DNA from: Clostridia bacterium
GTDB taxonomy: Bacteria > Bacillota > Clostridia > Oscillospirales > Acutalibacteraceae
Direction of reading: 5' to 3'
DNA: 64,000 nt
NCBI GenBank assembly: GCA_017430535.1
Contig: JAFRMR010000020.1
Span: 1 to 64,000 of the forward strand
Of this stretch, positions 18,458 to 27,000 are shown piece by piece; the stretch's first letter is position 1, and each line of letters opens with the position of its first letter. Below the pieces are notes generated by a model. That model had not been told where the DNA came from. It searched no databases and saw only the letters and a list, made by a program, of their open reading frames with translations. Position numbers and translations under genes: made by a program.

Positions 18458-21400
18458 TCAGCCGATAACAACATTGAATGTTACGGGATCTCCCCATACT
18501 GAGCCGCGGGCATTTACGGTGTATTCCGTGCTGCCTGAACCCTTGAACTTATAGTTGATAGTCCAGGTTCTCAGGCCGCCCTCGTCGGTGTAGGAAGTAT
18601 TGGCACTGGTGGTCTGGTAAGTTGCGAACTTGCCGCCTGTGCCGATACGAACCTTGGTGCAGTCATCGGTGGTAACGATGGTTACGGGTGTGTAAACACC
18701 TGCGGTAACGTTTGCACTCTGTACGGATGCATTAACGAGGCTGTACTTGGGCAGAGCGGAGGCGCTCTGTGCAAGGGCATCGGCATCCTTACCTACGGTA
18801 ACATTGACCGGTGAGCCGGCGTTAACTTTGAAATAAGTGGTGCCGGAGCCAACCTTGTAGCTGATAGTCCAGGCCTCAAGAATTGACAGGTCATCGGTAC
18901 TGTAGGTGAATCTCATCCTTACGGACCAGGTTGCAGTACCGTTTGAAACGGTGCGTGTTACATTGGAGCTGGTGGTATCATACTTGTAGATGGTGGTCAG
19001 TTTCTTCTGAGCGCCTTCTGCAGGAGTATAAACGCCGTCAAGCTTAATCCAGGTAACATCTTCACTGGTAACGAAGGTCCAGGTGAGGTACTGGCCGCGA
19101 TAGGTAGTGGTATCGCTTATAGCATAGCTGATAAACTCATCCTCTACAGCTGAACCGGGCTTCTGGGCATAAGCAACATCAAAGATAAGGGCATTATCCT
19201 GATCGCTCAGGCCGTCTGTGGTGGTGCAGTATACTCTGTAGGTATCGGAAGCTTCTGCAAGCACAAGGCCTACAGTCCATACTTCTTTACCGCCTACAAT
19301 CTCAATGTTTTCAACGCCGCTGTCAGCGCCCAGCTTCACATAGGAAGCTTTGCTGAAGGCGATGGTCTTGGTGCCGTCATTTACATAAATATCCTCAGCG
19401 AAAATGTTATCTTTGAGGGTAATATTGTAAAGAGCATAGCCTTTGGCGTAATAGGTTGAGGGCGAAGCAAGACCTGCGGAGTAGATGTAGCTTGCGGAGG
19501 TATCCTGCTCCCAAACACCTACATAGGTGCGGCCTTCGCCGTCCATTACGAAGGTGGTGGTTACGGCAGAGGTGCCGGCAAGCTTCCAGCCCACGAACTC
19601 ATAAGCGGGTCTGGTAGGATCGGTGGCGGGAGGTGCGAAGCTGTCACCGAAGGTAACACCTGTTACGGTGGCATAAGGCTCTGCATCGCCGTCTACCGCA
19701 TAGAATACAGCATCATAACTGTTGGCAGTCCAGGTGGCGTTGAATGTGATATCTGCAGCGCCCATAGTAAGAGCAGCAACTTCTGCAGGTGTGTATTCAT
19801 TAGTGCCGTCTGACCACTTGGCGAAGGTGTAGCCGACCTTGGTGGGGCTTGCGGGAACATCAATCTGAGCGCCGTAAGCGGTCCTTCTGGTGGCAATTAC
19901 TCTGTCGCCGTCTCTGAAATATGCAGTGTAGTAATTAACTGTGAATGTTGCGTTTACGGTAAGGTTACCTGCGGGCATTGTGGCGGGAACAGAGGGGTTC
20001 CACGCGGTGAATGTATAGCCTTCCTTGGTGGGAGCGGCGGGCATTCTGCCGGAGATATCATCACCGTAATCTGCGCTGATACGGTAATATTCAACACCGT
20101 CTACCATAAAGATAACAGCATAGGCCTCAACTGAGAAGGAGCCGTTAACAATGGTATCTGCAGCGGGCATTGTGGCGGGAACATTATCCCATCCGCTGAA
20201 GGTGAAGCCGTCCCTTTCGGGTGCCGGTTCGGGTGTGATGTTTGCGCCGTACTGATAGGTTACGGTCTTGTAAACTTCACCGTCTACCTTATAGATAAGG
20301 TTATAACTGTTAATAGTGTAAGAGGCATTACCGTTGATATTGTATGCAGGCATTGTTGCCGGCAGAGTGTTGTTAGGCAGGGTAGTGCCGTTGTCTCTGG
20401 TCCAGGTCCAGCCGGCGAAGGTATGACCTTCTTTAGCGGCGGCTGTGGGTACAGTCAGAGGCGTGGTGTATTTAACAGTTGACGGATGTGTACCGGAATT
20501 ATCGGTATAAATAAAGTTATATTCGTGAAGATTGAATCTGGCAACAAGCTGGGTGGTACCGTTACCGTTAATGGTGCCGGATGTTACTGAATGATCTGCA
20601 TCAAAATCATAACCGGTTCTCTGCATCTGGCTGGGTGAAAGCGCAACGGGATCGTCTGTGGTGCCGGAGAAGGTTTCTATGATTTCGTCAACAGTGCCGT
20701 CATACTTCTCAAGAATGGTCTTGATGGTGTAATTTGCCGAACCGGCAGCACTTCTGTAATTGAAGACCATATTTTCGGCCTTCTGTACGGTATCGGTGGG
20801 GAACCAGTAAGCGCCGGTGTAGCCCTCATAAGTGGGCAGAGCAATCGTAGGAATCTGCTCATCATAATAAACATCGCGCTCAGCTATAATCTCGCCGTCT
20901 TTACCATACCAGATATCGTGGTAAAGATTCTTTGTACCTGTGGAGTAAACATCAATACTCTCTGCAGGCATGGTGGCGGGAAGTGACTGACCGGCGGAAG
21001 TGAGCCAGGGTGAATAGGTCCAGCCGGTTGCTGTCTTGACAGGCCTTGCGTTAATCTGCGCACCGAAAGCATAGCTGTCACTGCCGTAAACGGTGTAGGT
21101 GCCCTGATCGGTATCTCTTACATAGTAAGTAACAGTGTAGGCGCCTTCGGTCCACTGAGCGGTAACAGTCAGGTCTTCTGCAGGCATAGTACCGGGAAGT
21201 GCGGGTGACCAACCGGAGAAGGAGTTACCCTGCTTGGAGGGGTTGGCGGGGGGAACGATGGTATCGCCGTAGGAATAATCCTGAACTATGTTGGGTTCGC
21301 CGTTATCAAGAACATAAGTTACATGATAGGTTACGGCATTCCACAGTGCGGTGATTGTAAGGTCGCTTGCAGGCATGGTTGCGGGGATAGTAGTATCCCA

Positions 21401-24004
21401 ACCTGCGAAGGTTGAACCCGTCTTGGAGGGGTTTGCAGGAGCGGTTACGGCAGCGCCGTAAGCATAACTCTGAACAATATTTGCCTGACCGTTAGCTAAA
21501 ACATAGGTAATACGGTAGGTATTTATATTATAGGTAGCATCATAGGTAACATCATTATCGGGCATTACGGAATCAACTGACCATCCGCTGAAGGTGTAAC
21601 CCTCACGGGCGGGAACGTCGGTGGGAGGATAAATCCTTGCGCCGGCGGCCACGGTCTGCTGGGCGTAATAAACGCCGTCAATGGTGTAGGTTACGGTATG
21701 GCTGTTGCCTACATATCTGGCAGTCCATACAGTATTTGCGGCGGGAACGGTTGCAGTGCCGATATCGGCAAGATTAACAACGGTACCGTCGGCAGCTTCC
21801 CAGTAAGCGAAGGTCTTGCCTTCAACTGCGGGAGCGGGAGGACAAACAAGGACATCACCGTAGGTCTGAGAACCGGAAGAAATAGTGGTGCCGATGTTTG
21901 AAAGGAAGGTCATGGTGTAGGAATTGGCGGTAAAGGTACCGGTAATAACTACATCATTATCGGGCATTGTGGCAGGTACATTCTGCCAGCCGCTGAAGGT
22001 ATGTCCGGTCCTTGAAGGTGCCTGAGCAGGCGCAGGAATGGACGAACCGTAAGCGACATTGGGAATTACTTCATAATTTTCACCGTCAATCTGATAGGTT
22101 ACGGTGTGGGTGTTGACGGTAAAGTCAGCAGCAACGGATATATCCTGCGCGGGCATGGTTGAGGGGATTCCCGTCCAGCCGTTGAAGGTATAACCGGTCT
22201 TTGAAGGATTGGCGGGAGGAACGATGGTCTCCCCTTCTTCATACTGCTGGGTTGTATATGTGCTGCCGTCAACAGTATAAGTGATTGTGTATTTATCGGC
22301 TACAATCTCGGCCCACTGTGCGGTAACCGTAAGGTCATTGCCGGGCATTACGGGAGGAATCGGAGGATTCCAGCCGTTGAAGGTGTAGCCTTCTTTTGTG
22401 GGATCGGCGGGAGGCGTAATTGCCGCGCCTTCCACATAGCTGGTCGTGGTATTGGGCTGGCCGTTATCGTAAACAATTGTAAGGATGTAACTCCAGGTGG
22501 CGGTTACGGTAACATCCGCATTGCCCATAGTCTGCGGAAGTCCGCTCCAGCCTGCGAAGGTAGCACCCTGCTTTGTGGGATCGGCAATAGGCGTGATTGC
22601 CGCGCCCTCGGCGTAAACCTGAGTGCCCAGAACAGTCTGACCGTCAACATAAGTTACGGTATGGCCCCAGACAGCAGTAAAGGTTACATCATCGGTTACG
22701 GTATAGGTAGCGCCGGGCTGAAGCACGGTGGCTCCGTTGTCGGCAGTCCAGCCTACAAGAACATAGCCCTGCTTAGTGTAATTGGGCAATGTAATGGTAT
22801 CGCCATCATCAATTTCGTCCTGAGTAAGAGCGGTAATGGTGTTGGCGCCGTCCATAAAGGTTGCAGTATAGGTCTGAGCTGCAGGAGCTTCGCCAAGCAT
22901 AAAGACATGGTCGCAACCTGTCATATCAACAACAACACCCAGGTTGTAGGAGTTGTCTTCATCAGCTGCATCTGTTAAATCATCAAGAACGCAGTTGAAT
23001 GCCTGTGCGCGCTGACCATTTGTAACATTGGAACAGCTGTTTATATCAATACCGAGGTCGCCGATAAGGTAATCATTAACTCCGTCGCTGTCGGTATCAA
23101 AGGGGTTGACTGTGGAATAGTTGGTTGCATTTGCTTTTGCCTTATGATAGGGCTCTGCTTCTGTTCTTACGGTAATAATCCAGTCAAACAGCCATTCATT
23201 TGTCTGAGAATAAAGACCTTCAAAACGGCCGATATTGCCGATACTTACTGTAGCAAGATAATAATCCAGCGAATTCAGAAGGGCAGCATCAAGGCCGGTT
23301 TTGTTTACAGTCATACCTGAATGCTGTGAGATGGTCTTCGGGCTGATTTCAATCGTGGTTTCGGGATCATCGCCGCCGGTTACATCGTCGGTAATCATGG
23401 GGTTAAGGCTGTTTATCGCATCGGGAGCCTTCATAGCCATTGCGGTATAACCTGTGTTGTTAAGACCGTCACCCTGCTTATCAAGGTTTGAAACCCAGTA
23501 GCCTTTGTTTGTGTAGGTGGGACCGTTAAAGTCAAAGAACCTTCTGGAGCCCATAATTACGGCATTGAAGCCGGTAATATAAACATTGGATTTGCAATAG
23601 GCTCTGAGTGTAAGCTCATCGCCGGGCTCTACATAGTGGTCGGTAAGTTCGCCATCGCTTTCATATACTTCAATACCGTAGTAAATGAAAGGCTCGTTCT
23701 GATACTCAGTGCAGAGATCAGAATAAGACTTGATGCCAAACGGGTGGGTAGTGCTGTTATAGTTCTGATATGTTCTGTTATAAGAATTGAATGTCTGAGG
23801 CGTTACAGCCTGCCAGTCGCTGCTGCCATTACGGTAAGCCCTGTAGAAAACATCGGTAACACCGTTTTTATTTCTGAACGAGAGCTCTTCAACCTGCGGG
23901 GGGTTAATATCTGCGTTTGCCACAACCGAACCAAGGCAGGTCAGCATTCCGAAAGCCATAACAAAAGCCATAACGGCGCTCAGAAAGCGCTTGAAATTAG
24001 ACAT
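18458..24004 (-). CDS. Giant secreted protein: cohesin-like domain, about 16 InlB B-repeats, three C-terminal beta-sandwich repeats, no dockerin (1848 aa)
   Basis: ATG 24002-24004 has AAGGAGGAG about 9 bases upstream. Residues 1-32 are a signal peptide (SNFKRFLSAVMAFVMAFG). Residues of about 100-330 hold a cohesin-like region (VEPGDELTLRAYCKSNVY, then RRFFDFNG) with a calcium-loop-like DTDSDGVNDYLIGD segment. About 16 InlB/Flg_new repeats follow (GYTFNGWTGIP, GHTFSGWQNVP and others). The last 340 or so residues are three related beta-sandwich units of 105-125 aa, each containing a (T)WT(F/I) strand. Unlike the other completely visible members it has no dockerin and stops at FNVVIG. There is no wall-anchor signal. 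It lies 84 bases after the 1789-aa gene. It could be the end piece or binding tip of the assembly (inference). Confidence 0.88.
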   Translation of the reverse strand: MSNFKRFLSAVMAFVMAFGMLTCLGSVVANADINPPQVEELSFRNKNGVTDVFYRAYRNGSSDWQAVTPQTFNSYNRTYQNYNSTTHPFGIKSYSDLCTEYQNEPFIYYGIEVYESDGELTDHYVEPGDELTLRAYCKSNVYITGFNAVIMGSRRFFDFNGPTYTNKGYWVSNLDKQGDGLNNTGYTAMAMKAPDAINSLNPMITDDVTGGDDPETTIEISPKTISQHSGMTVNKTGLDAALLNSLDYYLATVSIGNIGRFEGLYSQTNEWLFDWIITVRTEAEPYHKAKANATNYSTVNPFDTDSDGVNDYLIGDLGIDINSCSNVTNGQRAQAFNCVLDDLTDAADEDNSYNLGVVVDMTGCDHVFMLGEAPAAQTYTATFMDGANTITALTQDEIDDGDTITLPNYTKQGYVLVGWTADNGATVLQPGATYTVTDDVTFTAVWGHTVTYVDGQTVLGTQVYAEGAAITPIADPTKQGATFAGWSGLPQTMGNADVTVTATWSYILTIVYDNGQPNTTTSYVEGAAITPPADPTKEGYTFNGWNPPIPPVMPGNDLTVTAQWAEIVADKYTITYTVDGSTYTTQQYEEGETIVPPANPSKTGYTFNGWTGIPSTMPAQDISVAADFTVNTHTVTYQIDGENYEVIPNVAYGSSIPAPAQAPSRTGHTFSGWQNVPATMPDNDVVITGTFTANSYTMTFLSNIGTTISSGSQTYGDVLVCPPAPAVEGKTFAYWEAADGTVVNLADIGTATVPAANTVWTARYVGNSHTVTYTIDGVYYAQQTVAAGARIYPPTDVPAREGYTFSGWSVDSVMPDNDVTYDATYNINTYRITYVLANGQANIVQSYAYGAAVTAPANPSKTGSTFAGWDTTIPATMPASDLTITALWNAVTYHVTYVLDNGEPNIVQDYSYGDTIVPPANPSKQGNSFSGWSPALPGTMPAEDLTVTAQWTEGAYTVTYYVRDTDQGTYTVYGSDSYAFGAQINARPVKTATGWTYSPWLTSAGQSLPATMPAESIDVYSTGTKNLYHDIWYGKDGEIIAERDVYYDEQIPTIALPTYEGYTGAYWFPTDTVQKAENMVFNYRSAAGSANYTIKTILEKYDGTVDEIIETFSGTTDDPVALSPSQMQRTGYDFDADHSVTSGTINGNGTTQLVARFNLHEYNFIYTDNSGTHPSTVKYTTPLTVPTAAAKEGHTFAGWTWTRDNGTTLPNNTLPATMPAYNINGNASYTINSYNLIYKVDGEVYKTVTYQYGANITPEPAPERDGFTFSGWDNVPATMPAADTIVNGSFSVEAYAVIFMVDGVEYYRISADYGDDISGRMPAAPTKEGYTFTAWNPSVPATMPAGNLTVNATFTVNYYTAYFRDGDRVIATRRTAYGAQIDVPASPTKVGYTFAKWSDGTNEYTPAEVAALTMGAADITFNATWTANSYDAVFYAVDGDAEPYATVTGVTFGDSFAPPATDPTRPAYEFVGWKLAGTSAVTTTFVMDGEGRTYVGVWEQDTSASYIYSAGLASPSTYYAKGYALYNITLKDNIFAEDIYVNDGTKTIAFSKASYVKLGADSGVENIEIVGGKEVWTVGLVLAEASDTYRVYCTTTDGLSDQDNALIFDVAYAQKPGSAVEDEFISYAISDTTTYRGQYLTWTFVTSEDVTWIKLDGVYTPAEGAQKKLTTIYKYDTTSSNVTRTVSNGTATWSVRMRFTYSTDDLSILEAWTISYKVGSGTTYFKVNAGSPVNVTVGKDADALAQSASALPKYSLVNASVQSANVTAGVYTPVTIVTTDDCTKVRIGTGGKFATYQTTSANTSYTDEGGLRTWTINYKFKGSGSTEYTVNARGSVWGDPVTFNVVIG

Positions 24005-24043
24005 GTATACCTTCTCCTCCTTATAGAATGAGGATTATATCCC

Positions 24044-24064
24044 CGGCGGAGGGTTGCTCCGCCG
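24044..24064 (-). other. GC-rich intercistronic hairpin between the 1789-aa and 1848-aa genes
   Basis: An 8-bp perfect stem (24044-24051 with 24057-24064) with a 5-base loop lies 25 bases after the stop codon of the 1789-aa gene. No U tract follows, and the ribosome binding site of the 1848-aa gene comes soon after. It has the same layout as the hairpins at 1803-1826 and 8489-8515. Confidence 0.55.
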
Positions 24065-24088
24065 AGAACAATCGCTTAAAAGTTAATA

Positions 24089-27000
24089 TTATACATACTT
24101 GCCTGTGGTCTGGCTGATGTATCTTACCTGGTTAAATACATACTTTGCAATGGTAAGGTCGTTAAGGCCGAATCCGCCGTCGCCGTTAACATCTGCACCG
24201 CCTGCAAATTTTCTTTCAGCAAAGGAAGCTTCGGAATTACAATACTGATATCCGTCAACCTGAGCATTTGTTCTCTTAAGGTTGTTGATATCTTTACCGT
24301 CAATTGAGCAGTCGCCGTTAACATCACCGCGGTATGCAACTATATAGAATGCAAGGGGAGCATCAGTTGATTCATCTCTGATGATTATGTATGAACCTGT
24401 GCCGTATTCTTCTCTGGCTGCGTTAACGGGAACAACATCAACATAGCAGCCTTCTACTGTGAACATTTCCTCAAGAGTCTCTCCGGTTGCGTTTTCAGGC
24501 ACACCGTAAAGAACACCGTCAACAGTATAAACAACATCATTGCCGTTTTCTGTTATGGTTACAGTTTCGAGGCCGTAACCGTCTACAAAGATTGCATCAT
24601 CATCCATAACAATAGCTGTGTATTCTGCACCGCTGCCTTCATAGACACTTGATGTATCAAGCTCAAATGTGGCTGAGGATGAGCCGAAGGGAACAAGGGC
24701 TTCCTGTGCAGCGGTGATTGCTGCTGCGGCTTTGTCGATTACATCCTGATCGGACTTGGCAAGACCCTTGCCGTTGGTGTAGTTGCTCAGAAGAATGTCG
24801 CCGGCCTTGATTGCTCCGAGGAATGCAATGTAGCTTTCGGGAGTGTAGACAGACTGCTCTGAAGCTTCTTCTTCAACAACAGCACCTGTTGTAGTATTGA
24901 GACCGTAACCTTCGACATTGTTGTTGATAAAGTCTTTTGCAGAAGTAACAATGCCGGAAAGCTGAGTGTAGTTTGCGCCTTCTGCAAGATTCTTCCAGGC
25001 TTCAATAAGCTTGGTAAGAGCACAGTTGACCATTTCGGCTGTTGCATTTTCGTTACCGGCAACAGCATTTGCAAATGTCAAGGCATGGCTGTAAGCTGCC
25101 CATGAACCGGTTGACCAGGATTTTTCCTGCTCGGTTCTGTCAGCAAATCCGGGGCCGCCCTCAGCCTTTGGAGTCAGAGCCCAGTTGAGCTTGGACTTGT
25201 TGGCATCAATGGGAATAAGTCTGCCGGCAGTAAGTGACAGCCTGTGAAGAGCGTATGCGGATTCAACTGCCTTGATGGCCGTTGTATTCTCGGTAACATC
25301 CGTCTTGTAGTTGTCAACCGTGGTGGCATATTCTTCCTTCTGAGCAACAGTCATATTGTTGTAGTCTTCCTCAGAAGTCCATACCCACTTATATTCTCTG
25401 TCGATAAGGCCGTTTGCATAGCTTACGGCATCCTTCATATTCCTGTAGGTGTGACCTACATAGTTTCTCATACCGACGAAGCCGTAGCCGGATTCGTAGT
25501 ATTCTTTATAATCCTGATAGTAAACGGTGTAATCGCCTTCAGAACCTTCTGCATCATAGCTGGCTCTGGTGTAATTATAAGGAAGTACATTGTTAACTGC
25601 ATTCCAGAGAGCTAAAGCGCCTTCACTCTTTTCCCACTGCTTTATGGTTTCAATCTGAGTATAAAGAGTTCTGTAAAGGGTGAGGTAAGTGTTGCTTTCA
25701 TTTATTGTGCCAACATTGGATGCATTAATATGACCTGCAAAACCACCATTTTGAGTATCACCGCCGTAGATATTGGGCTGGTAAACGAATGCTGCTGCAC
25801 TCTTAAGAGCGTTGTAATAAGGAGTCCAGTAAGATGAACCGCCGCTCTTGAGGCCTGCAAGTGAACGGTTTGCGTTAACCGCATTCCTTACCAGTGAGGG
25901 AAGACCGAAGTCATCATAAATATGAATCCTGGTAGTGATTGTGCCGCTTACGCCGCCGACACTGATGGTGGTTGTGGCGGTGTATTCGCCGTCGGGAATC
26001 CAGGTGACACCGTCGGGTGCCTCTTTGATTGCGGTCTTGATTCTCATGCCCCAATCATCTTCAACATAAGCTTCGCTGCCGTCTTCTTTCTGATACTCAA
26101 ACTCGGTTCTCTTGAAGGATTCGGTATCAACTGAGAAGGGCATGAATGCGTAGGTACCGCCCTGGTGAGTAAGGCTCTGAGAAGTCGCCTCTTCTTCAGA
26201 GTTCTTGCTGACCCATGCTCTGTTTGCACCGGCGGAAATGCCTGCAGCAGTAACATTTACTGCAGTAAATGTATTCGGGTTAGGATTTTGAACACCCTGA
26301 TTGGTTTTGGTATCCTCTATACGGAAGGAATATCCTTCAAGTTTTGAAAGGGAATCACCTGAGCTCAGATAAATATCAGTGGGGTACTGAATTGTAGCAC
26401 CGTTGATAATGGTTGAATGAAGAGCTTCATCGTCGCCTTTATCGGATGCACTTACATAGCAGTAAGATGTGGAGGTAAGGGCTGTGCCGTTATTAAGGAA
26501 GTTGCCGTTTTCATCGGAAACTTTGTAAGAGAATGTAACCTCAAGCATCTGATTGTTGGAAAGGCCGCTGATATTACAGGGAACGCTGTCACCGGCCATA
26601 ATCACGGTGGAGTTGGGAGTAACACCGGTAATATCAAGGGTATTGCCCATGCCGGTACCGTCAATTATGGTACAGGTTGCGCCGGTAATTGTGTAAGAAT
26701 ACAGGCGGTCAATCTTGCGCTTGTAGTTATCGTTCTTATCTCTGAAGGAGGTGTTAACACCGCTGGAACCATTGTAAATGGAGAAGTCAATACCTTCGCT
26801 TGTGGCAGCTGCTACTGAGGGAAGGTGATTTTCCAGCTCTTTGAATTCCTGTTTGTCGGAAAGGTGGAGAACCATACAAACAATAGGAAGTGCTACGCCG
26901 GCAATAATCTTGCCTCTGCCTGTAAGGGTGTGGCCGTTGGCTTCGCCGGTAAATGTGTTGTTTGCCCCGAGAGTTCTTATAAGGTCACTTGCCATACCGG

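Noticed and set aside
18309-18554. Small plus-strand open frame in the spacer
   Set aside because: It runs through palindromes and the terminator of the 1848-aa gene, and has no ribosome binding site.
1-24004. Regular short repeats that could suggest a CRISPR array
   Set aside because: The periodicity (216, 453 and 471 bases) is a whole number of codons and encodes InlB-type protein repeats; there are no short identical repeats with unique spacers and no cas genes.
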